A DNA stretch of 64,000 nt from Mesorhizobium sp. (GTDB taxonomy: Bacteria > Pseudomonadota > Alphaproteobacteria > Rhizobiales > Rhizobiaceae), in NCBI GenBank assembly GCA_004017535.1, contig SAJS01000018.1, positions 1 through 64,000 of the forward strand, given 5' to 3'. Positions 42,558 to 51,111 of this stretch are shown here, in pieces (the stretch's first letter is position 1; each line of letters begins with the position of its first letter). The notes under the pieces were generated by a model that was given only the letters and a program-made list of their open reading frames with translations, did not search any database and was not told where the DNA came from. Made by a program: the position numbers and the translations under genes.

Positions 42558-43073
42558 TTACTTGGTTCGAGCGCCGAGACCTGCGCTGCGCTCGACAAAG
42601 TCGGCTATCGATTTCGTGTCGTCGAGGTCGAAAACCGGCAGGTCTTCGCCTTCGACCGTAAAGTCGGCGGCGACCGCGACGATGTTGGGATCGTGGGCGG
42701 AAAGCGGCGTCCGGTCCTTGGCTTCGAGCCGCCTTGCCTCGATCTTCTTGTGCGCCTCGCGCTTGTAGCCCTCGACCAGCACGATGTCCGAGGGCGACAG
42801 CCGCGCCAGGATGTCGTCCAGCGTGGGTTCGTCCTCGCCGCGCAATTCGTGCATCAGCGCCCAGCGCCGGCCGGAGACGATGGCGACCTCGGTGGCGCCC
42901 GCCTGCCGATGGCGAAAGGAGTCAGCGCCCGGCTTGTCGATGTCGAAGTCATGGTGGGCATGCTTCACCGTCGAAACCGTCCAGCCGCGCGCCACCAGCT
43001 CGGTGACCAGCTTTTCCGTCAGGGTCGTCTTGCCGGAATTCTTCCAGCCGGTGATGCCGAATACGCGTCTCAT
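42558..43073 (-). CDS. mobB: Molybdopterin-guanine dinucleotide biosynthesis adaptor protein
   Basis: 171 residues from ATG 43073, which overlaps the TGA of mobA. The P-loop VFGITGWKNSGKTTLTEKLV opens the protein. TVKHAHHDFDIDKPGADS, DIVLVEGYKREAHKKIE and DLDDTKSIADFVE are family features. It binds GTP and assists MobA in attaching GMP to molybdopterin. It is second in the mobA-mobB pair, which follows the DMT transporter gene. Confidence 0.93.
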   Translation of the reverse strand: MRRVFGITGWKNSGKTTLTEKLVTELVARGWTVSTVKHAHHDFDIDKPGADSFRHRQAGATEVAIVSGRRWALMHELRGEDEPTLDDILARLSPSDIVLVEGYKREAHKKIEARRLEAKDRTPLSAHDPNIVAVAADFTVEGEDLPVFDLDDTKSIADFVERSAGLGARTK

Positions 43074-43702
43074 GGCCTGAGGCTTTGCAACAGACGCTCC
43101 GCCACCGCAAGGTCGTCGGGCGTGTTGACGTTGAAGAACGGGTCGATCTTTTGGCCGCCCGCCTCGATCATCGGGAATTCGACCTCGACATGGCCATGGC
43201 GCTCCATGAAGGCGGAAACCCGGCGGTTCTCCTCGTCGATCAGGAAATGATGCAAGGCGTCGCGCAGGCCGAGCGGCCAGAGCGCGAAGGTCGGATGCCA
43301 CCTGCCGCCCGAACTGGCGACGGCAATCGCGTCTGGCCGCTCGCGGGTTGCGGCGGCCAGGCGCCCGACGAGGTTGTCGGGGAAGAACGGCGTGTCGCCG
43401 GCGGCGCTCATCAGCCATCGGGAGCCTTTCTGCCCGGCCGCCCATTCGAGGCCGGCGAGGATGCCTGCCAGCGGTCCGGCATGGCCCGGCACCGTGTCCT
43501 CGATCACCGGCAGCCCCATACCGGCAAATCGCGCAGGATCGCCATTCGCGTTGACCCCAAGCATCGCGACCTGTGGCTTCAATCGCGCGGCGACATGGTC
43601 GATCAACCTGGCTTTGCCCAGTGAAAGCAGCGGCTTGTCGCCGCCGCCCATTCGGCGCGCCTGGCCTCCCGCCAGAATGATGCCCGCTACATTTCGGTCC
43701 AT
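43070..43702 (-). CDS. mobA: Molybdenum cofactor guanylyltransferase
   Basis: 210 residues from ATG 43702. The nucleotidyltransferase signature AGIILAGGQARRMGGGDKPL is at the N-terminus, MSAAGDTPFFPDNLVGRL carries the metal-binding Asp, and FFNVNTPDDLAVAE is near the end. It adds GMP to molybdopterin to give MGD for enzymes of the DMSO reductase family. Overlap with mobB and a four-base spacing after the DMT gene show one transcript. moaA lies 2 kb away in the same direction. Confidence 0.95.
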   Translation of the reverse strand: MDRNVAGIILAGGQARRMGGGDKPLLSLGKARLIDHVAARLKPQVAMLGVNANGDPARFAGMGLPVIEDTVPGHAGPLAGILAGLEWAAGQKGSRWLMSAAGDTPFFPDNLVGRLAAATRERPDAIAVASSGGRWHPTFALWPLGLRDALHHFLIDEENRRVSAFMERHGHVEVEFPMIEAGGQKIDPFFNVNTPDDLAVAERLLQSLRP

Positions 43703-43706
43703 CGGC

Positions 43707-44627
43707 CTATATGCCGTCCGGCGCCATGTCGGGTCCAGCGCTTTCGGCGGCAGGTTGCTGCCTGCCGACGACGCGCTCGCGGTAGAGCGCATAGAGGCCG
43801 GAGCCGATGATGATGGCGGCGCCAATGATCATCGGCAGGTCGGGAACATCGCCGAAAATAACGAGGCCGAGCAGGATCGACCACAGCAGGGCGGTGTAGC
43901 GGAAGGGCGCGATGAAGGAGATGTCGCCCGAGCGCATCGCCATGATGATGAACTGATAGCCGATGAGCACCAGCACCGCCGCGAGCGCCAGAAGCATGGT
44001 CGACCGGCCGCTCATCGGCGTCCAGCCGCCCATCGGCGACAAAAGCAGCGCGCCCAGCACGGTCATGGCGAGCGCGGTCGCCGTCGACACGAGCATGGTC
44101 GGGATCGCGTGTGGGATGCGCTTGGTGGAAAGGTCGCGCACCGCGCAGCAGGCGACGCTGGCCAATGCCACCAGCGAATAGACGCTGAACCCTTCGAAAC
44201 CCGGCCGCACGATGATGAGCACGCCGACGAAGCCGGCGGCAATGGCGGCCCAGCGTCGCCAGCCGACACTTTCGCCGAAGACCAAGGCCGCGCCCATGGT
44301 GACCGCCAGAGGCAATGCCTGCATGACGGCGGAGACATTGCCGATCGGCAGATGCGCAAGCGCGATCAGGAACGACACCGTTGCGCCGGCTTCGCCGGCG
44401 ACGCGCATGGCCACCATCGGCTGCAGCATGGTGCCCGGATTGATCAGCGCGCCGCGCCGCCAGGCAAGCAGGCCGACGAAGAAGGACGCGAAGGCGCCGC
44501 GCACCAGCATGACCTGCGCCATGTTCATCGATTCGGAGGAAAATTTGGTGATCGCATCGTTCAAGGTGAAGCCGACCATGGCCACGATCATGAACAGCGC
44601 GCCGCGCAGGTTTGGCGAGAGAGGCAA
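43707..44627 (-). CDS. DMT-family (EamA) transporter
   Basis: 306 residues from a TTG start with GGAAA upstream; no other start lies between it and the preceding in-frame stop, except an internal ATG 12 codons in. Ten hydrophobic segments in two EamA halves: NLRGALFMIVAMVGFTLND, ASFFVGLLAW, and second-half AAVLVLIGYQFIIMAMR. It probably exports a metabolite. It is directly upstream of mobA (four bases), so it is transcribed with the cofactor genes, but a role in that pathway is not implied. Confidence 0.85.
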   Translation of the reverse strand: MPLSPNLRGALFMIVAMVGFTLNDAITKFSSESMNMAQVMLVRGAFASFFVGLLAWRRGALINPGTMLQPMVAMRVAGEAGATVSFLIALAHLPIGNVSAVMQALPLAVTMGAALVFGESVGWRRWAAIAAGFVGVLIIVRPGFEGFSVYSLVALASVACCAVRDLSTKRIPHAIPTMLVSTATALAMTVLGALLLSPMGGWTPMSGRSTMLLALAAVLVLIGYQFIIMAMRSGDISFIAPFRYTALLWSILLGLVIFGDVPDLPMIIGAAIIIGSGLYALYRERVVGRQQPAAESAGPDMAPDGI

Positions 44628-44746
44628 AGGCGTTTCCGGATTCTATTTTGGATCGAACCTGTAGCAGGTCACCGCAAACAGCAACGCCAAAAGAAATGGG
44701 CCACGAATTCCTGCGTGGCCCATCGATTTGCCGAGGTTTCGAAGAC

Positions 44747-45103
44747 TCACTTCGGCGTCAGCACTTCGGTGCCGTTGCCGTTTTGGCCGGCGATGGTCCA
44801 AAGCCCGTGCAGAGAGCCGTCCTTCTCGATCTTGTAGACGACGAGGCCGACTTCCTTGCCCATCGCATAGCCGGCGGAAAACGCATTGTCGTTCCGCATG
44901 CAGATGCCGTCCGAGGTCGAGCCGCCGGTTTCCCAGTGGATCGTGCAGGTGGTGTCGCTGGTCAGAGTAATGGTTGCCTCGCCACCATATTTCGAACCAT
45001 CGAAATTGGTGCCGGCGACGGTGTAGGTGCCGCCGATCGACTGAGCGGCGGCCGGCATGGAAGCAATCCCAAACATTGCAAGTGAAAGCATGATTGTGCG
45101 CAT
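44747..45103 (-). CDS. Secreted small hypothetical protein
   Basis: 118 residues from ATG 45103 (GTG two codons earlier also possible). A signal peptide (MRTIMLSLAMFGIASMPAAA) is followed by a beta-rich mature part with GGTYTVAGTNFDGSKYGGEA and two cysteines (TTCTIHWE, DGICMR) that could form a disulphide. LHGLWTIAGQNGNGTEVLTP closes it. Rhizobial relatives of this GTY-VxGTN-DGS type are likely periplasmic; the function is unknown. Confidence 0.75.
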   Translation of the reverse strand: MRTIMLSLAMFGIASMPAAAQSIGGTYTVAGTNFDGSKYGGEATITLTSDTTCTIHWETGGSTSDGICMRNDNAFSAGYAMGKEVGLVVYKIEKDGSLHGLWTIAGQNGNGTEVLTPK

Positions 45104-45192
45104 GTGCACTCCCCCTAGAGCGAAAATCGCGCTTCGAAGGCTAGGCCGGAAAAGACCGGCGGTAAATCGGGCGGAGGGTGGTGGCGAGCGGT

Positions 45193-45687
45193 TTATTTCC
45201 AGTGTGGGCCGGACGCCTCGTGCAGGCTCGCAGCAATGGTGCCGACCAGCGGGTCGTATTTCGCCTTGAGCGCAGCCGGATACTCGATGAAGACGCTGTG
45301 GATCACGCCCTCCTTGCCGAACACGGACCGCCGATAGAAGATCTTGTCGCCCTTCGTACCCGACAGCACCGCCCAGTTCTTGCCGGCCTTGCCGTAGGTG
45401 ACTTCTTCACCTGGCTCCGGGCTGGCTTTTTCGTTCTCGACGAGGCTCTTGGGCGTGTCGTCGAGCGCATTGTAGCTGCCGTAACAGGCCACGCTGGCGC
45501 CGTCGGCGCTGTGCCACTCCAGGCCGTCGCCGTTTTCCGGCCCGGGCATGCGCTGCGTGAAAATCTGGTCCGGGAAAGTGCACACGGTGCCGAAGCGCGC
45601 GTTGACATAGGTGAACGGCTTGGCCAGCGCCGTTGTCGTCAAGAACAGAAGCGCGGCAAACAAGCCGATGCGCCGAAGATTCAGCAT
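45193..45687 (-). CDS. Secreted hypothetical protein
   Basis: 164 residues from the ATG at 45687, preceded by GGGGGGAAC; an earlier frame start 14 codons upstream has no SD. Signal peptide IGLFAALLFLTTTALA, then FTYVNARFGTVCTFPDQIF and SVACYGSYNALDDTPKSLV with two cysteines. The tail contains GVIHSVFIEYPAALKAKYDP, resembling the DUF-type periplasmic proteins in which a stress-like domain follows a lipoprotein-like leader. No named domain is certain. Confidence 0.72.
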   Translation of the reverse strand: MLNLRRIGLFAALLFLTTTALAKPFTYVNARFGTVCTFPDQIFTQRMPGPENGDGLEWHSADGASVACYGSYNALDDTPKSLVENEKASPEPGEEVTYGKAGKNWAVLSGTKGDKIFYRRSVFGKEGVIHSVFIEYPAALKAKYDPLVGTIAASLHEASGPHWK

Positions 45688-45742
45688 GTTCCCCCCTTTG
45701 GCCTCTGACCAAAGGCGATCATGCATCAAGCCGTTGAAAAAA

Positions 45743-46738
45743 TTAGCCGCCGGTGACGCTCATATGCCGGGACACCGAAGGACGGCTGGTGCGGCGGTCG
45801 ATGATGAAATCATGGCCCTTGGGCTTGCGGCCGATGGCCTCGTCGATGGCCGCGTCGAGCAGTTCGTTGCCTTCGGAGGCGCGCAACGGTGCCCTCAGAT
45901 CCGCAGCGTCCTCCTGGCCGAGGCACATATAGAGCGTGCCGGTGCAGGTCAGCCGCACGCGGTTGCAGCTCTCGCAGAAATTATGCGTCATCGGCGTTAT
46001 GAAGCCGAGCCGGCCGCCGGTCTCGGCGACATGGACGTAGCGGGCAGGGCCGCCGGTCTTGTAGGGGATATCGGCGAGCGTGAACTGGCGCTCCAGCGAG
46101 GCGCGCAGCATCGACAGCGGCAGATACTGGTCGGTGCGGTCGGCCTCGATCTCGCCCATCGGCATCGTCTCGATGAGGGTGAGGTCCATGCCGCGGCCAT
46201 GCGCCCAGCGCATCAGCTCGGGGATCTCGGCATCGTTGAAGTCGCGCAGCGCAACCGCGTTGAGCTTGATCTTCAGCCCGGCCTTCTGCGCGGCGTCGAT
46301 GCCTTCCATCACCTTGCCGAGATTGCCCCAGCGCGTGATCTGGTGGAATTTTTCGGCATCGAGCGTATCGAGCGAGACATTGATGCGTTTGACGCCGCAG
46401 TCGGCGAGCTCGGCGGCGAAGCGCGACAACTGCGAGCCGTTGGTGGTCAGCGTCAGCTCTTCCAGCGCGCCGCTTTGGAGATGCCGCGACAGCTGGCGCA
46501 CCAGATGCATGATGTTCTTGCGCACCAGCGGCTCGCCGCCGGTCAGCCTGAGCTTCTTCACGCCCTTTTCGACGAAGACGGTACAGAGCCGGTCGAGCTC
46601 TTCGAGCGACAGCAGATCCTTCTTCGGCAGGAAGGTCATGTCCTCGGCCATGCAATAGGTGCAGCGGAAATCGCAGCGGTCGGTGACCGATACGCGCAGA
46701 TAGCTGACCGTGCGACCGAAGGGGTCGATCATGTCCAT
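45743..46738 (-). CDS. moaA: GTP 3',8-cyclase
   Basis: 331 residues. Radical SAM enzyme that converts GTP to the 3',8-cyclo intermediate in molybdopterin synthesis. The first cluster is [16 protein letters not shown] (C-x3-C-x2-C), the SAM motif [12 protein letters not shown] follows, and the C-terminal cluster is [20 protein letters not shown]. The protein ends in GG, as functional MoaA proteins do. It stands near mobAB but is separated by two secreted-protein genes. Confidence 0.96.
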   Translation of the reverse strand: MDMIDPFGRTVSYLRVSVTDRCDFRCTYCMAEDMTFLPKKDLLSLEELDRLCTVFVEKGVKKLRLTGGEPLVRKNIMHLVRQLSRHLQSGALEELTLTTNGSQLSRFAAELADCGVKRINVSLDTLDAEKFHQITRWGNLGKVMEGIDAAQKAGLKIKLNAVALRDFNDAEIPELMRWAHGRGMDLTLIETMPMGEIEADRTDQYLPLSMLRASLERQFTLADIPYKTGGPARYVHVAETGGRLGFITPMTHNFCESCNRVRLTCTGTLYMCLGQEDAADLRAPLRASEGNELLDAAIDEAIGRKPKGHDFIIDRRTSRPSVSRHMSVTGG

Positions 46739-46920
46739 TGCAAGCTTTTCCCGTGGCCTGAGCGGCGTCGTTATATACGGCTATGTGATACGATCCAATG
46801 CCGCATTCAAGATAGAAGCTCTCGGTCTTTAGTAACATTCCCCGACCGACATCGTATGTCGGCTGGCCTCAAGTGGCTTTCCGCATCGCGCGAAGCGGCG
46901 TAGGGAAGGGCGCAACCCAG

Positions 46921-47028
46921 AGCATGATGCCGAAAAGTGTGAAGTGGTTTTCGGACGACATCATGCTCTATCTCTTTGACTTAGGGACGGATTCAGATTT
47001 CAGGTCGATTCGACCTGAAATCATCCGT
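46921..47028. repeat. Double palindromic repeat of rhizobial type
   Basis: Two palindromes in tandem. The first pairs AGCATGATG (46921-46929) with CATCATGCT (46959-46967) plus inner CGAAAA/TTTTCG. The second is a near-perfect one: GATTTCAGGTCGA, one base, then its complement (46996-47022), with outer ACGGAT/ATCCGT arms (46987-47028). The first sequence type is, from memory, very common between genes in Mesorhizobium and relatives. It lies just before the DUF971 gene; 46739-46920 should hold the moaA promoter. Confidence 0.75.
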
Positions 47029-47046
47029 CTCTAGACAGGACCAGTC

Positions 47047-47400
47047 ATGACCGCGCCAAAGGAACTCAGGGTCTCGAAGGACCGCAAGCTCTTGACCGTG
47101 ACCTTTCCGGGCCATCAGCCGTTCGAATTGCCGGCGGAGTTCCTGCGCGTGGCTTCGCCATCGGCGGAAGTGCAGGGTCATTCGCCGGAGCAGCGGGTGA
47201 CGGTCCCCGGCAAGCGCAATGTCGCAATCCTCAAGATCGAGCCGGTCGGGAACTACGCGGTGCGCATCACCTTCGACGATTTCCATGACACCGGCATCTT
47301 CACCTGGTCCTATCTGCATACGCTCGGCCACGAGAAGGATGAGCGCTGGGACGCCTACCTTGCCGAACTGGCTAAGAAGGGACTGAGCCGGGAGCGCTAG
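47047..47400 (+). CDS. DUF971 family protein
   Basis: 117 residues. The DUF971 fold is visible as RKLLTVTFPGHQPFELPAEF followed by KRNVAILKIEPVGNYAVRIT and FDDFHDTGIFTWSYL. The domain is also found fused to Fe-S assembly and Mrp-type proteins, and in gamma-butyrobetaine hydroxylase N-termini. In this stand-alone form its role is unknown. It starts 19 bases after the palindromic repeat. Confidence 0.88.
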   Translation: MTAPKELRVSKDRKLLTVTFPGHQPFELPAEFLRVASPSAEVQGHSPEQRVTVPGKRNVAILKIEPVGNYAVRITFDDFHDTGIFTWSYLHTLGHEKDERWDAYLAELAKKGLSRER

Positions 47401-47492
47401 CTCGGCGCCTGGCAACCCAATTCGGCAGCCGGCTGTCGTCAAGGCGTCATGGACATGGCGTAGCGCCGGCAAAAGGTCAGGAGGCAAAGAGG

Positions 47493-48104
47493 ATGTCGCG
47501 CATCACATCGGTCGAACAGCTCGAGGCGCTTTACGGGCTGCCGGGCGAGGCTTCGGTCGTCAAGGAACTCGACCATGTGATTCCCGAATATGCCGCCTTC
47601 ATCGAGGCCTCGCCCTTCGTGGCGCTGGCGACCAGCGGGCCGGAGGGGCTCGACTGCTCGCCGCGCGGGGATCTCGCCGGCTTCGTGCGCCTCGTCGACG
47701 ACAAGACGCTGATGATGCCGGACAGGCGCGGCAACAACCGCGCCGATTCGCTGAGAAACATCATTCGCGATCCGCGCGTGGGACTGCTCTTCCTAGTGCC
47801 GGGCTCGGGCATCACGCTGCGCGTCAACGGCCGCGCGCATATCACCACTGATGCCGGGCTTTGCGCCTCCTTCATGGTCGACGGCAAGCCGGCCCGCTCG
47901 GTCACCGTCATCGCTGTCGACACGGTCTATTTCCAGTGCGCCCGGGCCATCGTGCGCTCGGAACTCTGGAACCCGGCCAGGCATGTCGACCCGAAGTCGC
48001 TGCCGACGCCCGGCCAGATCCTCGAGATCACCAGCCGCAAGAACATCGACGGCGAGAAGTACGACCAGGAATGGCCGGAAAGAGCAAAGAAAACGATGTG
48101 GTGA
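47493..48104 (+). CDS. Pyridoxamine 5'-phosphate oxidase family FMN-binding protein
   Basis: 203 residues. Split-barrel flavin-binding fold: EASPFVALATSGPEGLDCSP then RGDLAGFVRLVDDKTLMMPD and RGNNRADSLRNIIRDPRVGL, the typical FMN-phosphate contacts of the 'MSMEG_1061-type' PPOX group. The C-terminal YFQCARAIVRSELWNPARH is characteristic of this subfamily. It is a probable oxidoreductase with unknown substrate. It follows the DUF971 gene by 92 bases. Confidence 0.88.
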   Translation: MSRITSVEQLEALYGLPGEASVVKELDHVIPEYAAFIEASPFVALATSGPEGLDCSPRGDLAGFVRLVDDKTLMMPDRRGNNRADSLRNIIRDPRVGLLFLVPGSGITLRVNGRAHITTDAGLCASFMVDGKPARSVTVIAVDTVYFQCARAIVRSELWNPARHVDPKSLPTPGQILEITSRKNIDGEKYDQEWPERAKKTMW

Positions 48105-48114
48105 CAGGTGCCCC

Positions 48115-48236
48115 GATATTTCGGTGAGGCCGGCCTGCAAATGGCGGGTTCCTGCGCTTCCGGTGCTCACGTACCTTGAGTACGCTCCGCTCCGGTTCTC
48201 GGAGCCCACCATTTTCGACTCGGCCTGACCGAAATC
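48115..48236. repeat. Long imperfect hairpin repeat between convergent genes
   Basis: GATATTTCGGTGAGGCCG (48115-48132) pairs imperfectly with CGGCCTGACCGAAATCTC at about 48221-48238. Inside, AAATGGCGGGTTCC pairs with GGAGCCCACCATTTT, and GTAC-CTTGA-GTAC closes the tip. The whole folds into a stem of about 120 bases. It lies between the convergent PPOX and MarR genes and may act as terminator; the sequence type appears to be a rhizobial intergenic repeat. Confidence 0.6.
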
Positions 48237-48272
48237 TCAGCGCACCTGAGCCAAGTCTTGGCAAACCTGTGC

Positions 48273-48725
48273 TCAGGCTTCCTTCAGCACGTCGGCGATC
48301 TTGCGCATCTGCTCGCCGATCATGTCGCACTGTTCCGGCGTCGACTGGCTCATCGCCTTCTCGATCAGCGCCATGTGAACCTTCAGCGCCTTCATCAGCA
48401 AGGCCTCGCCGGCCTCGGTGAGGTTCAGCCGCAGGACGCGCTTGTCCTTCTCGTCGCCTTCGCGCCGCAGCAGGCCGCGCCCCTCGAGCTGCGGCAACAG
48501 CATCGTGATGTTTGAGCGGCCGACCAGGAGCTTGCGGGCAAGGTCGTGCTGCGACATGCCGGGATGGCGGTAGAGGTTCATCAGCACGTCGAGCTGCGCC
48601 GGCTTGAGATCGAGCGGCGCCAGCTTCACCGCAAGCGTGCGCTCCAGCACATGGCAGGCGCGCGCAACCGCGACCCAGTTGCGAAAACGCGGGTTATCCC
48701 AGGGCAGCTCTTGCTTAATGTTCAT
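48273..48725 (-). CDS. MarR-family transcription regulator
   Basis: 150 residues from ATG 48725. Winged helix: LDVLMNLYRHPGMSQHDLAR then KLLVGRSNITMLLPQLEGRG and LLRREGDEKDKRVLRLNLT (the beta wing). It is divergent from an alpha/beta hydrolase gene across a 47-base gap holding two copies of GTTCATGYTTGAAC. One copy covers its own start codon, so it very likely represses itself and the hydrolase until a ligand binds. Confidence 0.92.
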   Translation of the reverse strand: MNIKQELPWDNPRFRNWVAVARACHVLERTLAVKLAPLDLKPAQLDVLMNLYRHPGMSQHDLARKLLVGRSNITMLLPQLEGRGLLRREGDEKDKRVLRLNLTEAGEALLMKALKVHMALIEKAMSQSTPEQCDMIGEQMRKIADVLKEA

Positions 48726-48753
48726 GTTTGAACTATTATGTTCATGCTTGAAC
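48720..48753. promoter_or_regulatory. Tandem MarR operators
   Basis: GTTCATGTTTGAAC (48720-48733) and GTTCATGCTTGAAC (48740-48753): two 14-bp sites, each with GTTCA/TGAAC ends, spaced exactly 20 bp start to start (two helical turns). They fill the space between the divergent MarR and hydrolase genes. Confidence 0.72.
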
Positions 48754-48772
48754 GAATGGATGGACTGCCAAT

Positions 48773-49681
48773 ATGGCATCATTTGGAATGAAGGTCATCC
48801 GGGGCGTTTTTGGCGCGGCCGAGCATGTCGCGCCGCGTCTCAGCGGACGCGCCGCGTTCGAATTGTTTTGCCGGACCCCCAGCGTAAAGGCGTTGAGCGA
48901 CGGCGAACGCCGGGCCGTCGAACGCGCATCAGCCTTCATGGCCGAGGCGCGCCATCACCGGCTGAAGACAAGGATGGATTGCGTGGCCGTGCACGAATTC
49001 CGGCCGGAGCCGGGCAGGGAGCCGCGCGGCACCGTGCTCGTCATCCATGGCTGGCGCTCGCGCACGGAATATATGCGCGCTCTGATCGAAGGGTTCCGCG
49101 GCGCCGGCTACAAGGTCGTCTCGCTCGACCTGCCCGGGCATGGCCATTCGCTCGGCCGCCATCTCAACATGGTGAATGCGGTGGAAGCGGTGCGTGTCAC
49201 AGGCGAATGGTTCGGTCCTTTCGCCGCCGTGGTCGGCCACTCCTTCGGCGGCGCGGTTGCCGCCAATGCCGCCGCCGCATCGGTCAAGGGCATGCCGCCG
49301 CTCAAGGTGCAAAAGCTGGTCTTGATTGCCGCGCCGAGCTCGCTGCCGGCAATCTTCGACGATTTCAGCCACAGGCTCAATGTCGGGCCGCGCTCTCGCG
49401 TCGCGATGGCGGACAGGGTGAAACACCTTTCGGGCCGGCCGCTCAGCGAATTCACCGGCGACCGCCAACTGGCCGAGGCGCCGGTGCCGACGCTGATCAT
49501 CCACGCGCCGGACGATCGCGAGGTCCACGCCGACCATGCCAGGCGTTACGCGGGCGCCGGCGAGCACGTCCACCTGCACTGGGCCGAAGGGCTAGGCCAC
49601 CGCCGTATCCTCGCCGACAGGAATGTCGTTGCACGCGCGGTTGGCTTCGTGACCGGGCAGCGGGAAGCGATCCTGCACTAG
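48773..49681 (+). CDS. Alpha/beta hydrolase
   Basis: 302 residues. Core motifs: VLVIHGWRSRTEYMRALIEG (oxyanion HG), SLDLPGHGHS, the nucleophile elbow VVGHSFGGAVAANAA (Ser), LIIHAPDDREV (Asp) and EGLGHRRILADRNV (His). There is no signal peptide. It probably hydrolyses an ester or lactone. The divergent MarR regulator and shared operators suggest induction by a phenolic or lipid-like compound that may be the substrate. Confidence 0.9.
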   Translation: MASFGMKVIRGVFGAAEHVAPRLSGRAAFELFCRTPSVKALSDGERRAVERASAFMAEARHHRLKTRMDCVAVHEFRPEPGREPRGTVLVIHGWRSRTEYMRALIEGFRGAGYKVVSLDLPGHGHSLGRHLNMVNAVEAVRVTGEWFGPFAAVVGHSFGGAVAANAAAASVKGMPPLKVQKLVLIAAPSSLPAIFDDFSHRLNVGPRSRVAMADRVKHLSGRPLSEFTGDRQLAEAPVPTLIIHAPDDREVHADHARRYAGAGEHVHLHWAEGLGHRRILADRNVVARAVGFVTGQREAILH

Positions 49682-49682
49682 T

Positions 49683-50372
49683 CTAGGAGATTTGCGAGCC
49701 AGCGTTCGGCCTTGGGCTGCTATGGCCAAGGCGCGGCTCTGTCCGGGCGAGCAGCCGTTGAATATTGGCGCGATGGCGCACAATCACGTAGAGGCTGCCG
49801 GCGATCACCAGCAACCGATAGGGCAATGGTTGCTCCAAGCCGCAGATAAGAGTGACCGCCGTCAGTGCGGCCAACATCGAACTGAGGGAAACGATCCGGA
49901 AAAGAGCGAGTGAGGCCGCAAATGTAACCGCGGCGCCCACTCCTACGGGCCAGGACATCGCCAGCAACACGCCTAGCCCAGTCGCTGCGGATTTTCCGCC
50001 CGTGAAATTCAACCAGATCGATCGGCCGTGCCCAAGCAGCACGGCAAGTCCAGCCAAGCAAATGGCCCATGGCAGTAAGGCCAGCAGGCTAGGCGCGCTC
50101 GGCGGCTCGGCGGACGAGATCGTATAGCACCAGGGATAGAACCAGCGGGCAAAGACAACCGCCGCAACGCCTTTCAGCACATCGACTACGAGCACCGCCA
50201 GCGCGGGCCATTTTCCCAGGGTTCTCAGCACATTGGTCGCGCCGGTGGATTTGGAGCCGTGCTCGCGTATATCGGTGCCCTTGAGAAGTTTGCCGGCCAG
50301 ATAGCCGGTGGGCGTGGAACCGAGCAGATAGGCAACTGCCGATACAACCGCACTCGCTATCCAGAAAACCAT
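49683..50372 (-). CDS. plsY: Glycerol-3-phosphate acyltransferase PlsY
   Basis: 229-residue membrane enzyme that acylates glycerol-3-phosphate with acyl-phosphate, the first step of phospholipid synthesis. Motifs: YLLGSTPTGYLAGKLLKG, DIREHGSKSTGATNVLRTLG, WLNFTGGKSAATGLGVLL and VRHRANIQRLLARTEPRLG. The wording of the last two resembles, from memory, cyanobacterial PlsY more than typical alphaproteobacterial PlsY (GGKGVAT...). It follows the rhodanese gene by about 40 bases. It could be a second, transferred plsY copy. Confidence 0.87.
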   Translation of the reverse strand: MVFWIASAVVSAVAYLLGSTPTGYLAGKLLKGTDIREHGSKSTGATNVLRTLGKWPALAVLVVDVLKGVAAVVFARWFYPWCYTISSAEPPSAPSLLALLPWAICLAGLAVLLGHGRSIWLNFTGGKSAATGLGVLLAMSWPVGVGAAVTFAASLALFRIVSLSSMLAALTAVTLICGLEQPLPYRLLVIAGSLYVIVRHRANIQRLLARTEPRLGHSSPRPNAGSQIS

Positions 50373-50411
50373 TGGCGTCGATTTGATCCCAGGCGTCGCA
50401 GAAGATTTTGT

Positions 50412-50813
50412 TCAGTCCGCCTTCATTTTCTGCCCCGGCTCGACCGGCAGGCCGGCCGCCTTCCAGGCGGTGTAGCCGCCGAGGATATGTTTGACCGGCG
50501 TCAGGCCCATGTCCTGCGCCGTCTTGGTGGCTAAAGCCGAGCGCCAGCCGCCGGCGCAGAAGAAGACGAAGGTCTTGCCCGAGGCGAAGAACGGCTTGTG
50601 GTAGGGGCTTTCGGGGTCGATCCAGAACTCCAGCATGCCGCGCGTCACATGCTTGGCGCCGGGGATCTTGCCGTCGCGCTCGACCTCGCGCGGGTCGCGC
50701 AGATCGACGAAGATCGTGTCGTCATCCTCCAGCAGCCCCGCGGCCTCCTCCGGCGACACAACCTCGATCTCGGCATTCGCCTCGTCGAGAAGCTGGCGAT
50801 AGCCTTTCTTCAC
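50412..50813 (-). CDS. Rhodanese-like domain protein
   Basis: 133 residues from a GTG start at 50813, chosen because AGGAGG sits six bases upstream; a longer ATG frame would begin 16 codons earlier without an SD. Single rhodanese domain: EEAAGLLEDDDTIFVDLRDP, then GKTFVFFCAGGWRSALATKT with the active-site Cys in CAGGWRS, and ILGGYTAWKAAGLPV. It is a sulfurtransferase or persulfide carrier of the cytoplasm. It is first in a probable operon with plsY. Confidence 0.88.
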   Translation of the reverse strand: MKKGYRQLLDEANAEIEVVSPEEAAGLLEDDDTIFVDLRDPREVERDGKIPGAKHVTRGMLEFWIDPESPYHKPFFASGKTFVFFCAGGWRSALATKTAQDMGLTPVKHILGGYTAWKAAGLPVEPGQKMKAD

Positions 50814-51111
50814 GGCAATCCTCCTAGCCACCTTTGCTGCGACCGCCGGAATCTCGATCACAAAGCCTGGCGTTTGTCACGCGGGTCAGGCGAGGACGCC
50901 GCCAACGCCTGATTGTTTTCGATGCCGGGGCGATCGCCGCTTCGGGTCTCACGATGATGTGAAACTGTTCTGCAACACGGCTTTGAAAATTTATGGAAGC
51001 TTAACGAAATCGGTATGAATCGGTATAGTCACGTCATACATCCGCCATGCGGAGGGCGGGACCGTCCAGCGGCGCGGAACGGGAACCGGCCACAACCGGT
51101 GCGGGTGAAGC
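50814..51111. other. Divergent intergenic region
   Basis: About 300 bases between the rhodanese and L,D-transpeptidase genes. AATCGGTAT occurs twice in direct repeat at 51008-51016 and 51018-51026, near the expected promoter of the transpeptidase. Nothing else is supported. Confidence 0.4.
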
